Source: Lederbergia graminis (lineage in GTDB: Bacteria > Bacillota > Bacilli > Bacillales > Bacillaceae_C). Taken from it: a stretch of 64,000 nt of DNA. Below the pieces are notes generated by a model that saw nothing but the letters and a program-made list of their open reading frames with translations, did no database searches and was not told the origin of the DNA. The DNA lies in the NCBI RefSeq assembly GCF_042655485.1, contig NZ_JBHSMC010000020.1:1-64000 (forward strand). Direction: 5' to 3'. Below, in pieces: positions 17,457 to 26,054 of this stretch. The stretch's first letter is position 1; each line of letters starts with the position of its first letter. A program made the translations under genes and the position numbers.

Positions 17457-19010
17457 TTATTGTTCATTGCTTTTCGTTTTCATATAAGCATCAATTTCAT
17501 CTTTAATTTGCGGATTAATGTCTGGAGGGAGCTGATCGATTGGAAAGAATTGAACATCCGTCCCTTCCACCCCATCTGCTTGTAACGTTCCTCCAACAAT
17601 CGTATTCGTTGTATAAATGGTGTTTACAGAATAAAATGGATCTCCATTCGGAAGCTTAATAAAATAGTCCTTACCAGATAAAATTTTCACAAGCTGTAAT
17701 TCGGCAATTTCTAATCCCGTTTCTTCTTGAACTTCCCGTACTGCTGTTTCCTCTAAAGATTCACCTAATTCCATTAGACCACCAGGTAATCCCCATTTAT
17801 TCGTGTCTGTTCGATTTTGTAGTAAAATATGTCCATGTTCATTAAATACCAATACTTTTGCACCTACTAGTATAAGCGGTCTTTTCCCTACTATTTTGCG
17901 TAATTCCTCCACGTAGCCTTTCTTTTTCCTTACCGGTTCTTTTATTAATGAATATAATCTTTGTTGCTCGATAATTTGTTTATTCACATCAAATTTTTCC
18001 TCAATGACTGCACGCGCTCTTCTCGTAAAATCTGCCCACACCTCTGGATGTTCGATAAAAAATCGGAACCCTTTTGCTATCTCGATAACATTATTTTCAG
18101 GAGCAAGATACCCCGTACGCATATGAGTAATCAATTCGGGTATTCCCGCATGTTGTGTAGAAACAACAGGCAGTCCGCTAGCCATCGCTTCTTTTAAAGC
18201 ATTTGGAATTCCTTCGACATCGCCGCTACTAGCCGTTTGACTTGCAAGACAAAAAATATGAGCTTTTCTTAATTCATTTGCTACTTGTTTGGATTCCATC
18301 ACACCCTTAAGGATGACAACATCATCTAGATCATACTGTCTAATTAATCGATTTATTATTTTCTCATCTTCACCTGTGCCAATAATATGCAATCTTGTTC
18401 TTGGATACATTGTGTGAATTAATCGAAAAGCTTTTATAAGGGGAATAAATCCTTTTTTCTCGACCAATCTTCCTACTGATAAAATTCTGATTTCCCCTTC
18501 TTCCGGGAGTGTCCGTTTCATAAAAGGGTAAAGGTTTAACTCGATTCCACCATGTAACACATGTATTTTATCTTCAGGAAACCCTAAGTCTTTTAATCCT
18601 TCCGCAAGATGTTGGCAAACTGGTAAAAAAAGTGCACCATGTTCCACTAAGCTTGCATATCTTTTCACATGTCTCTCATAAATCTCTGGTCTAGCTGAAC
18701 CATCACGTCCGCGTATGCTAACAATCAAAGGGATATTATGTTCTATACAAACTGGGAGTATCTCCACCGCATCTCTTCCATGATGAGCATGAATGGCGAT
18801 GACATTTTCTTTTTCAAAAAAGCTGTTCAAATCGTCTATTTCATTCATATTGTAGTAATGTTCGAATGGATATTCTGCATCTGGTGTATTTTCAAATGGT
18901 CCAATTACGATGGAATGATAATCGCTAATTTTTGTAATTTGGTTGTATATAAATCGTTGATGCGTCTTAATTTTTTCTCTTACATAATGAGCAATTGTTT
19001 TCAATTCCAC
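17457..19010 (-). CDS. Glycosyltransferase family 4 fused to a Nudix hydrolase
   Basis: Fusion protein of 517 residues. Residues about 1-360 are a GT-B, family 4 glycosyltransferase resembling CotSA/YtcC: ILSVGRLVEKKGFIPLIKAF, LHIIGTGEDE and the PNALKEAMASGLPVVST nucleotide-sugar site. Residues about 375-510 are a complete Nudix domain with the Nudix box from GGLMELGES to REVQEETGL, catalytic Glu residues intact. Adjacent Nudix and sugar-transfer functions are plausible in nucleotide-sugar metabolism, but I do not know a characterised protein with this fusion. It starts at GTG 19010, overlapping the kinase stop by 10 nt; a TTG two codons later is an alternative. The context predicts a spore coat or spore-polysaccharide role. 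Confidence 0.85.
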   Translation of the reverse strand: MELKTIAHYVREKIKTHQRFIYNQITKISDYHSIVIGPFENTPDAEYPFEHYYNMNEIDDLNSFFEKENVIAIHAHHGRDAVEILPVCIEHNIPLIVSIRGRDGSARPEIYERHVKRYASLVEHGALFLPVCQHLAEGLKDLGFPEDKIHVLHGGIELNLYPFMKRTLPEEGEIRILSVGRLVEKKGFIPLIKAFRLIHTMYPRTRLHIIGTGEDEKIINRLIRQYDLDDVVILKGVMESKQVANELRKAHIFCLASQTASSGDVEGIPNALKEAMASGLPVVSTQHAGIPELITHMRTGYLAPENNVIEIAKGFRFFIEHPEVWADFTRRARAVIEEKFDVNKQIIEQQRLYSLIKEPVRKKKGYVEELRKIVGKRPLILVGAKVLVFNEHGHILLQNRTDTNKWGLPGGLMELGESLEETAVREVQEETGLEIAELQLVKILSGKDYFIKLPNGDPFYSVNTIYTTNTIVGGTLQADGVEGTDVQFFPIDQLPPDINPQIKDEIDAYMKTKSNEQ

Positions 19011-19990
19011 TCACTTCCGTTTAAAAGATAGTCATATTTCTTTTTTTCAAAGTCCGCTATCTGAACGAAAGTTTCTTCATACTTGCCGATATTTTTTAAT
19101 TTCACTTGACCCATTAGCTCGCTCATTTGTTTGTAAAATTCATGCGGGAACATGGAATCAGCTTTAAAAATATCTTTATACTGCAGGTCTTCCGTGCAAA
19201 TAGCAAAGTAATGTTCAAATAACGGTTTTAATTTAGATAATTGATCTTTTTTAGCATTACGTGTTTGAGACATCATGAGAAAGCGAAAATCTTCTAGTGG
19301 TGGTCCGTAGTAGGCACGATCGAAATCAAGAACAAGAAAATTCCCATTATCTGTGACAAACGCATTATTCATGTTAAAATCTCCATGACAAATCGTAAAT
19401 TGCTTCGACGTTTGTTCAAGATAACCTTCTACATCATACGTTTGTAGTTGCTGAAACGCACCACTTCCAATTTGAATAACCTCATTGATTGTTTCTTTTA
19501 AGGTGGAAGAACGAACAGAAGACCGCCATTTTGTTAATTCATCGAGTTTACTTTTATAACTTTTTAAAAATGTATTACTATCCGGAAACTCACCTTTTTC
19601 ATTAAAATTCCATAAGGCTGGAAATCGTGCATGTACATGAAATTTTGCTAACGCTTCAACACGTTGTTTTTCATCGATCTTTTCCAAGTTTTGTACGAAT
19701 TCCGTTAAATAGTAATATCCTTTCTGCGTGTGGACGTACTGTTGATTGTTGATGGTTGTATACACTTTTGGAACAGAAAATCCACTTTCAGATAAATAAT
19801 AATGAAGCATGATTGGAAAAAGTGATTTTCCTTCCTTAATGAATTTTAATAAAAGCCACTTTTGATTTTTCGTATCCTGAAAGACCCAAACCTTGTTCAC
19901 TTTCGGTTCGCTGATCAAAACTACATCTTGGATGGGCAAATGATACTCTTCCAGTACCTTCAGTAAAGCTTTCCTATTTTTGGGATTCAA
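19001..19990 (-). CDS. CotS-like phosphotransferase-fold protein
   Basis: Protein of 329 residues with the aminoglycoside/choline-kinase fold. Lys in WLLLKFIKEG is the likely ATP contact, the catalytic loop is CHGDFNMNNAFV and the metal-binding Asp is in LVLDFDRAYYGP. In Bacillus, CotS/CotI proteins of this family are spore coat components encoded beside a glycosyltransferase (CotSA), as here. The TTG start at 19990 is eight bases after AAAGGAG. Its stop overlaps the glycosyltransferase-Nudix start, and it follows GalU by about 50 bp. Whether it is an active kinase or structural coat protein cannot be told from sequence. Confidence 0.83.
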   Translation of the reverse strand: MNPKNRKALLKVLEEYHLPIQDVVLISEPKVNKVWVFQDTKNQKWLLLKFIKEGKSLFPIMLHYYLSESGFSVPKVYTTINNQQYVHTQKGYYYLTEFVQNLEKIDEKQRVEALAKFHVHARFPALWNFNEKGEFPDSNTFLKSYKSKLDELTKWRSSVRSSTLKETINEVIQIGSGAFQQLQTYDVEGYLEQTSKQFTICHGDFNMNNAFVTDNGNFLVLDFDRAYYGPPLEDFRFLMMSQTRNAKKDQLSKLKPLFEHYFAICTEDLQYKDIFKADSMFPHEFYKQMSELMGQVKLKNIGKYEETFVQIADFEKKKYDYLLNGSEWN

Positions 19991-20039
19991 ATTTCAAACT
20001 CCTTTCTTTCCATAAAACCTGTAATTTACATAAAAAAAA

Positions 20040-20849
20040 TTACTTATAAGTGCTTCGAATATATTGATTTGCCGTAATATAATCATCCAAAATACTAATA
20101 TCAAATCTATTTCCATGGAGCATAACTCCATCATATTTTTCGGATGCAAGCATTTCATTAATGGCATCCGTTAGTTGAATTTCGCCTCCGACTCCTGGCT
20201 TCACCTGTTCTAAATAGGAGAAAATTTGTGGATTAAAAATATATCTGCCGATGACTGCATATTTAGAAGGCGGATTACTTACAGGCTTTTCTACAATATT
20301 TAAGATGCTAGCTATATCTTTTTCCACTAATTTGCAATCGACGACACCGTAGTTTGAGAGCAGCGTTTTTTCAACTTTATATAATCCCAATACACTTTTT
20401 TGATTTTTCTCATACAACTTCACCAATTGTCCTAAGCCAGCTTTCTCATGATCCAAAATAACTTCATCTGGTAACAACACAGCAAACGGCTCATCTCCAA
20501 CAAATTGCTTCCCTAAAAGAATGGCATCACCAAGACCACTCGCATATGTTTGGCGAGTATATTGGATATGAACTTTTGGAAATTTGAGTTTCTCTAATAA
20601 ATGTGTTTTTCCATTTTTCTCTAGAAAAGCTTCCAGTTCTAATGAGCGATCAAAATAATCAATAATTAAATTTTTCGAGCGTGACACAACTATTAATATT
20701 TCTTCAATTCCAGCCGCTATTGCTTCTTCCACGATATAATGAATGGCTGGCTTATCACCAATCGGGAATAATTCTTTCGGAACTACCTTAGTAATTGGCA
20801 ATCCTCTCGTTCCATAACCAGCTGCTGGTATAATGGCTTTCTTTATCAA
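20040..20849 (-). CDS. galU: UTP--glucose-1-phosphate uridylyltransferase (YtdA/GalU)
   Basis: Nucleotidyltransferase of 269 residues making UDP-glucose from UTP and glucose-1-phosphate. The signature AIIPAAGYGTRGLPITKVVPKE is at the N-terminus, with PKELFPIGDKPAIHY, VLLPDEVIL and VEKPVSNPPS. I start at TTG 20849, ten bases after the GGGGGG run on the minus strand; the upstream in-frame extension has no ribosome binding site. It heads the GalU-kinase-glycosyltransferase unit, equivalent to B. subtilis ytdA near cotS, and provides UDP-glucose to the dehydrogenase and transferase of the cluster. Confidence 0.9.
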   Translation of the reverse strand: MIKKAIIPAAGYGTRGLPITKVVPKELFPIGDKPAIHYIVEEAIAAGIEEILIVVSRSKNLIIDYFDRSLELEAFLEKNGKTHLLEKLKFPKVHIQYTRQTYASGLGDAILLGKQFVGDEPFAVLLPDEVILDHEKAGLGQLVKLYEKNQKSVLGLYKVEKTLLSNYGVVDCKLVEKDIASILNIVEKPVSNPPSKYAVIGRYIFNPQIFSYLEQVKPGVGGEIQLTDAINEMLASEKYDGVMLHGNRFDISILDDYITANQYIRSTYK

Positions 20850-20979
20850 CGTTTTACTTCCCCCCTTCTCCAATTGCTGTTACATGGGATGGAAACACCC
20901 GAACATTGGCAATATGTATAAATAGTAAATGTACATGTTAACCTTTTTGGCACTGCTAACGTCTATATTTAAACAAAAG

Positions 20980-21035
20980 AGTGCCTGGCACCCACTCTAT
21001 TCTGAATGTTTAGAATAGAACGGGTGCCAGGCACC
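20980..21035. repeat. GGTGCC palindromic repeat locus (30-nt spacer)
   Basis: Palindromes at 20980-20992 and 21023-21035, 30 nt apart; the spacer itself is a near-perfect inverted repeat (TCTATTCTGAA / TTAGAATAGA). It ends three bases before the stop codon of the AhpD-like gene. Confidence 0.9.
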
Positions 21036-21038
21036 TAA

Positions 21039-21689
21039 TTATTTATAGCTTTCGATCATATTGGCGATGTGGGCGTAGGCTCCGCCCGCGAGTAGTAGAG
21101 ATGTAACCATAATTGCTTCTGCTAGTTCTTCGTTACTAGCACCAGCTTCGACTGCCTTTTTCGTATGAACATCGATGCAATATGGACATTGGGATGCGTG
21201 AGCAACTGCTACCGCGATAAGTTCTTTCATTTTAACAGACAATTTTCCAGCCTTCATTGCGGTTGTACTAAAATGGGTATATCCTTTAAACCCATCTGGT
21301 GCAAACTTACCTAATTGACCAAGTTGTTTCAAGTTCGATCGTTTATACAGCTCATCTTCGGCTTCGGAGTTTAAGGCATTGCTAGCATGTGTACTATGCG
21401 TTACCGCTCCTCCTGCTTCCACAGCGGCCACCACATATATTGCTTCAACCAATTCCTCCAGAGATGCACCTGCTTTTTTGGCACTTTTCGTATGTGTATC
21501 AATACAATACGGACACTCTGTCACATGCGTAATCGCTACTGCAATAATCTCCTTTTCCTTTTTAGAGAGAGCTCCATCTTTCAGTACACTCGAACTATAT
21601 TCCAAAAAAGCTCGAGTCTGTTCTGGAGCAAGATCCCGCACCTGCCGTAAATTCTTCACATACTCTTTTGCATATAATGGGCTCGACAT
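21039..21689 (-). CDS. Tandem AhpD-like / carboxymuconolactone decarboxylase family protein
   Basis: Protein of 216 residues made of two copies of the AhpD-like CMD domain. Each copy has the redox-type motif: ECPYCIDTHTKSAKKAGAS (about residue 56) and QCPYCIDVHTKKAVEAGAS (about 170), with the CxxC Cys pair and downstream His that act in alkylhydroperoxidase-D-type thiol chemistry. Most family members are single-domain and oligomerise, so this is an internal duplication that fuses two protomers. The ATG at 21689 follows AAAGGAAG by seven bases. It is monocistronic between two GGTGCC repeat loci. Likely a peroxide or electrophile defence enzyme; the substrate is unknown. Confidence 0.85.
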   Translation of the reverse strand: MSSPLYAKEYVKNLRQVRDLAPEQTRAFLEYSSSVLKDGALSKKEKEIIAVAITHVTECPYCIDTHTKSAKKAGASLEELVEAIYVVAAVEAGGAVTHSTHASNALNSEAEDELYKRSNLKQLGQLGKFAPDGFKGYTHFSTTAMKAGKLSVKMKELIAVAVAHASQCPYCIDVHTKKAVEAGASNEELAEAIMVTSLLLAGGAYAHIANMIESYK

Positions 21690-21782
21690 CGTATAACTTC
21701 CTTTCGTGTAAGGTCTTTCCTATTATTTGAATAAACTTTTAAAAGATACTATTACTACTACCCATTATACCCAAATCAAAAC

Positions 21783-21862
21783 GGTGCCAGGCACCGGGAC
21801 AATTCTGAATCTTTCGGGTGCCTGGCACCAAAACTATTCTAAATAGTGCGGGTGCCAGGCAC
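21783..21862. repeat. GGTGCC palindromic repeat locus, triple (21- and 21-nt spacers)
   Basis: Palindromes at 21783-21795, 21817-21829 and 21851-21862 (last base changed), both spacers exactly 21 nt. The third palindrome and its adjoining spacer are translated as the last residues VPGTRTI of the zinc-ribbon protein, and the stop codon lies in the spacer. Confidence 0.92.
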
Positions 21863-23179
21863 TTTTTTACATGTGGGGCAGCCGCGTCCTTCTTTTACAT
21901 GGGAGAGGTTGCGTTCGAAGGTGTGGCCGTTTTCGCATTGCCAGGTTAGTTTTGTGCGGGCATTTTTGTATTCGGTTGAGAGGCATTTCCAGCCTTTTTC
22001 TGCGGCAATGCGGTGCATTTCATTCGCATCTAGTCGTTGGGAAGCACCTGCTCGTTCTGTTTCGAAGCACTTTCTACACCAATTTCCTTTTTTTATTCGC
22101 CATGGTGTTGTGGAGAAGTGATGACCCTTTTCACATACAAAATCCATTTTTGTATCAACATTGATATACTCATTTGATAAACATTTTCCACCTTTTGCTT
22201 CAGCAATATCCTGTATTTCTTGAAGCTCACTTTTCGTAGGATAGTAGTTATCAAAATTAATATCTTCCGGCTCTATTTTAAACTGAAAACCTCTTTCGGA
22301 AAGCTCATTCACTATAAAAGAAACATGATCTGCTGGATCGACCGTATAAGGAATCACTAACAACTCAATTCCCAATTCTTCACAGCGTTTTTCCTTCAGC
22401 TTATCTCGTGCGATTCTATCTTCTAAGCTCATGTCACCTCGTGAGTAAAAGAAATCTACTTCCTCATAATGTTGTTTTCCATGATACTCAAAAGCAAGTT
22501 TTAACTCAGCATTATAGCCATCCAGTTCATATCCATCTAACACAGAATGATCTTTCACAAATTTCGTTTCAAATAACGATTCTAGTATAAAACGGCAGCG
22601 TTGCTCATTTAAATAAGTTGTACAGTTTGGACACCAATGCCCATTTAACACATGCTTTGGAATCGCATGGAATTGATGACCATTTGCACACTCCCATACT
22701 AAATGAGTAAACACATTTTTATAGGAAGTCGATAAACATTTACCGCCACGTTCTTTTGCGATTTTCTTCATTTTTTCAATCGAATTTTTATGCTTTCCGG
22801 CACAAAATGAACACCAATTTCCTCTTAAAATCTCAGCCGGTCTTGTTTCAAAAATATGACCTTCTCCACACTTGAACTGAAGTTTCGTAGATTTATTCAC
22901 ATATGTATCAGATAGACATTCTCCACCGCGTTCTTTCGCCATACGTTTCATGTCCTCTATCGTAACAGTTCCATAACTTTTTCTGTTTTCTTTTTTACGT
23001 GCGCATGTTGGACACCATGTTCCTTTGCGAATATGCTTTGGCAATGTCTCCCACACATGCCCTTCTGCACACTTCCATGTTAATTTTGTTAATTGATTAA
23101 TATATTCTTCTGACAAGCACCATCCACCATTCTCTGCTGCCATTTGTCTCATGTCCTCGATCGTAAGTGTCTTTGCCAT
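21839..23179 (-). CDS. Five zinc-ribbon repeats with an embedded nuclease-like domain
   Basis: Protein of 446 residues. Five ~55-residue modules share the pattern (GG/GW)xCLSxxYxN...TKLxWxCxxGHxFxxxPxxxxxGxWCPxC, giving four zinc ligands each (probable treble clef, DUF4379-like). Three precede and two follow a ~105-residue insert (residues about 187-290) with ELKLAFEYHGKQHYE, then a helix with RDKLKEKRCEELGIELLVIPY, resembling PD-(D/E)xK or Vsr-like endonuclease cores. ATG 23179 follows GAGGTG by six bases. The C-terminal VPGTRTI is encoded by the GGTGCC repeat. Likely a DNA-binding nuclease of unknown target; it is not next to a methylase, so a restriction role is unsupported. Confidence 0.75.
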   Translation of the reverse strand: MAKTLTIEDMRQMAAENGGWCLSEEYINQLTKLTWKCAEGHVWETLPKHIRKGTWCPTCARKKENRKSYGTVTIEDMKRMAKERGGECLSDTYVNKSTKLQFKCGEGHIFETRPAEILRGNWCSFCAGKHKNSIEKMKKIAKERGGKCLSTSYKNVFTHLVWECANGHQFHAIPKHVLNGHWCPNCTTYLNEQRCRFILESLFETKFVKDHSVLDGYELDGYNAELKLAFEYHGKQHYEEVDFFYSRGDMSLEDRIARDKLKEKRCEELGIELLVIPYTVDPADHVSFIVNELSERGFQFKIEPEDINFDNYYPTKSELQEIQDIAEAKGGKCLSNEYINVDTKMDFVCEKGHHFSTTPWRIKKGNWCRKCFETERAGASQRLDANEMHRIAAEKGWKCLSTEYKNARTKLTWQCENGHTFERNLSHVKEGRGCPTCKKVPGTRTI

Positions 23180-23321
23180 CGAATGCACCTCATTTTTTAA
23201 ACAATTTCAACTATCATTCTATTATAATACGAAGTGACAATAATCGACATCATCTAGGTCTATTGGATCACTATCATGATATAATATTTGAAATATAAAA
23301 GATGAAAGGTATTTGATTTTT

Positions 23322-24068
23322 GTGAAAAAGTTCATTTACATCCTATTCCTACTGGTGATTGGTGTAATTACGGCCAATATTGTTCTTTGGTCTGATTATT
23401 TTGCAGACCGCAATACAACAGAAACAAATGAGAAAATAACGGAAGTTTCATCTAGCTCTTATGAAAATGAAGATCAAAGTGAATATGAATCTATCGAAGA
23501 TACTATAGAAGATTTATCTACTGTAAAACCAGAAGCAGCCGGCGAAGTTGCCAACATCATTGCAGAAGGTGAGTATTCCGTGAATGATATTGAATTAGTC
23601 TATAGTTATTTCATGTCCGAGATTTATTGGGGAAACAACTATTTGTATAAAAATTTTGACGTGATTGCCGATGAATGGTTGGATCTAGATAGTTATAAAA
23701 TTGAAATGATAGATTTATTAGAGGATTACAGCGCACTTGCTGGTAGACTCCGCGGTGGAAAAGGCCGAAACGGACTACCAGTGTTTGAGGACTTGCGAAA
23801 AGAATACGTGAAAGCGGTCGAGGAATTAACAAAGCTATCATTGCCTTACCGTGATGACATTACGTGGCTCGAAATCGTCAGCAGTGACGAGTGGGCGATA
23901 CTTGAGGAAAAAACACACAACGCCTTTCAAATAAAAGAAGAACTACAACAAAACATCGCCACCTTCCTACGAGAAGTCTCAACCACACAAGCCTACCTCG
24001 TAGAAGAACGAATCCAACGCATGGAAAAAGAAAACGAAGACAGAGACAAGTGGCGGCGGTACTATTAA
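23322..24068 (+). CDS. Membrane-anchored extracytoplasmic protein, unknown function
   Basis: Protein of about 248 residues with one N-terminal membrane segment (KKFIYILFLLVIGVITANIVLW), an acidic Ser/Glu-rich linker (residues about 30-70) and a helical C-terminal half with many Glu/Lys/Tyr residues, ending in a charged coil. No cleavage site or lipobox is evident, so it is probably anchored with the bulk outside. The start is uncertain: GTG 23322 (MKKFIY...) looks natural, but TTG 23313 is also possible after AAAGG at 23305. It is divergent from the zinc-ribbon gene. A GGTGCC repeat starts four bases after its stop. I do not recognise a family. Confidence 0.7.
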   Translation: MKKFIYILFLLVIGVITANIVLWSDYFADRNTTETNEKITEVSSSSYENEDQSEYESIEDTIEDLSTVKPEAAGEVANIIAEGEYSVNDIELVYSYFMSEIYWGNNYLYKNFDVIADEWLDLDSYKIEMIDLLEDYSALAGRLRGGKGRNGLPVFEDLRKEYVKAVEELTKLSLPYRDDITWLEIVSSDEWAILEEKTHNAFQIKEELQQNIATFLREVSTTQAYLVEERIQRMEKENEDRDKWRRYY

Positions 24069-24071
24069 AAA

Positions 24072-24170
24072 CGTGCCAGGCACCCATACAATTGGAAACA
24101 TTCATAATTGCTCGGGTGCCTGGCACCAAAACGATTTGGAACATTCATAATTGGGCGGGTGCCTGGCACC
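24072..24170. repeat. GGTGCC palindromic repeat locus, triple (30- and 30-nt spacers)
   Basis: Palindromes at 24072-24084, 24115-24127 and 24158-24170, both spacers exactly 30 nt. It fills the entire convergent gap: four bases from the stop on the left and directly abutting the TAA of the isomerase gene on the right. Confidence 0.93.
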
Positions 24171-24917
24171 TTACCCCAACCCTTCTACCATAAACCGATA
24201 GCACTCCTGTAATCCCTCTATGATTCCATCGCCGCTTTCTTCGTCTGCGGAGATCCAGCCGTTGTACCCGATATCACGGATTGCTTGGAGGATTGGTTGA
24301 AAATCGATGTCTCCTTTTCCGAGTACCTTCCAGTCTCCATCCGCAAAATCTTTTAAATGAAAGTTATCAATCACCGAATGGAAGGTGTGAATAATATCGG
24401 CCACATCCGTAATGCCTGATTTTACCAAGTGCGCTGTATCAACCGTCAACCCAACTGCATCGTCTTTTACCGAGCTGAAAAACACGTCGATGTCCTCTTT
24501 ATACATCACCGGATTATCATAATGTTGATGCAGTGAAAGCTTCACACCTTTTTGTCCCGCTTCTTTTCCAAGTTCGGAAAGAATGCCAGCATATGCGCGA
24601 ATATCGTCTGCTGTCACGCCTTTCCTCGGAAGTGAATGGCAAAAAACGATGATCTCACTACCGGCTTTTTCCGCGAAAGTGAACAGCTTCCGCAAATGCT
24701 GCTGGTTCTCTTCATCCAAGGAACCTCCCGCAATGAGCGCTGATGCTACCCCTTTTGGATTTCCCCAAGCCTCTAAAAATATTTCCGGACTCCCAATATA
24801 TGGTGCATATTGGGAGTGTTTTAGCTGCAAACCGTCATATCCGACCGCTTGGTAATGCTTAAATAAAATTTCCTGCTCTTCGATCGTACTTGTTGGCCTA
24901 GAGAATGCTAATTTCAT
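24171..24917 (-). CDS. Sugar phosphate isomerase/epimerase family protein
   Basis: TIM-barrel protein of 248 residues of the AP-endonuclease-2/xylose-isomerase-like family, whose members isomerise or epimerise sugars, keto-sugars or inosose. Metal-ligand motifs visible are SLHQHYDNP, VGLTVDTAHLVKSG, NFHLKDF and a late ISADEE carrying the last Glu. I start at ATG 24917 after AGAAGGG; the stretch upstream lies inside the preceding oxidoreductase gene. It overlaps that gene by 20 nt, so the two are co-translated and probably consecutive in one catabolic route. The substrate is not determined; a carbohydrate released by the large secreted enzyme upstream is a reasonable guess. Confidence 0.85.
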   Translation of the reverse strand: MKLAFSRPTSTIEEQEILFKHYQAVGYDGLQLKHSQYAPYIGSPEIFLEAWGNPKGVASALIAGGSLDEENQQHLRKLFTFAEKAGSEIIVFCHSLPRKGVTADDIRAYAGILSELGKEAGQKGVKLSLHQHYDNPVMYKEDIDVFFSSVKDDAVGLTVDTAHLVKSGITDVADIIHTFHSVIDNFHLKDFADGDWKVLGKGDIDFQPILQAIRDIGYNGWISADEESGDGIIEGLQECYRFMVEGLG

Positions 24918-25917
24918 TTTGCAACAACCCTTCTGCATCAAAAGAGATAACCGAATTCTCCTCTGCCGCTTGATAGGCCCCCGCCAATAAGGATACCGTC
25001 TTCAAATTATCGATCACATTATTCGTCGGGACATGCCCACTCTCTATACACATTAATAACTGATTAAGACCGCCAAATGTAGCCTCCTCCCGAGATATGT
25101 GATGTTTCCATGTTTTTATCGGTTCAGCTTGTCCACGTTGATATAATTTTACAGACGTATGATTCGCGACAATCGTGCCTTTTTCCCCAATGACAATCAT
25201 TTCATTTTTACTAAAAGAACTAGAAAAACTTTGTACATATGTGACAATCGCATCGTTATCAAACGCCATTTGCACCGTTGCCTCTGTTTCCCCTGCACAA
25301 TTTATCGCGGATGATGACCTCGTTTGGCAAGCAATCGTCACCGGATTTGCATCGAGCACTAACCTAAAGCCATCCAACCAATGAATCCCCATGACAGAGA
25401 GTGCATGACGCTTATTATTTAATCGCCAACCAGCATCTTGGCGGAAAAATATCTCGGTAAACATGATCTGACTAATTTTACCAATCGCATTTTCCTTTAC
25501 AATCCCACGGATTAGCTCAAACGGATAATGCCTTCTGAAATTTTGATTAACTGCCATCGGAAGCTTTGCCTTGCTCGCTTTATCGACAATCGCAGCAGCT
25601 TCCGTTAATGTATCGGAAAAAGGTTTTTCCACAAAAATTGGAATACCTGCTTCGATGATTGGAAAGAGCACTTCTTTTCTCACTGACGTCGGGGTACAAA
25701 CAACGGCAACATCGACATGACTATTTTCAATAAAATCCTGCAAATCTGTGAATCTATGTTTAATTCCATATTCATCTGCTCGTTTATTTAATACTTCCTC
25801 ATTCGGATCACAAATAGCTACTACCTCGACACGTTCCGGATGATTTTTATACCCATCTAAATGTAACTGTGTCACTCCACCCGCTCCAACTAACCCAACT
25901 TTAAACACCTTGTCCAT
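24898..25917 (-). CDS. Gfo/Idh/MocA family oxidoreductase
   Basis: NAD(P)-dependent dehydrogenase of 339 residues for a sugar, inositol or related polyol. The N-terminal Rossmann motif is VGLVGAGGVTQLHLDGY, the signature EKPFSDT (Lys in the EKP motif is catalytic) is near residue 95, and HWLDGFRL contains the conserved His. ATG 25917 lies six bases after GGAGGG. It is the first gene of a two-gene unit with the isomerase and is separated from the giant secreted protein gene by a strong terminator, so it has its own promoter. The substrate is unknown. Confidence 0.88.
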   Translation of the reverse strand: MDKVFKVGLVGAGGVTQLHLDGYKNHPERVEVVAICDPNEEVLNKRADEYGIKHRFTDLQDFIENSHVDVAVVCTPTSVRKEVLFPIIEAGIPIFVEKPFSDTLTEAAAIVDKASKAKLPMAVNQNFRRHYPFELIRGIVKENAIGKISQIMFTEIFFRQDAGWRLNNKRHALSVMGIHWLDGFRLVLDANPVTIACQTRSSSAINCAGETEATVQMAFDNDAIVTYVQSFSSSFSKNEMIVIGEKGTIVANHTSVKLYQRGQAEPIKTWKHHISREEATFGGLNQLLMCIESGHVPTNNVIDNLKTVSLLAGAYQAAEENSVISFDAEGLLQNEISIL

Positions 25918-25987
25918 CTCCATCCCTCCAATTTTATAATCCAACTCTCTTAACATCTATGTCCCCTACTAAAATACTGTGATGAGG

Positions 25988-26023
25988 CAAAAAAAAAGAC
26001 CAACTATTATATGTATAGTTGGT
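25988..26023 (-). terminator. Intrinsic terminator of the giant secreted-protein gene
   Basis: On the minus strand ACCAACTAT-acatata-ATAGTTGGT is followed by CTTTTTTTTT, a textbook rho-independent terminator 32 bp after the stop of the gene ending at 26055. Confidence 0.93.
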
Positions 26024-26054
26024 AGATTGGCAATTTATTCTATTAATCTGTCAT

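Noticed and set aside
23878..24144. Minus-strand frame of 88 residues
   Set aside because: Its first third is translated GGTGCC repeat (VPGT, GAWH) and the rest is the antisense of the membrane-anchored protein; no ribosome binding site.
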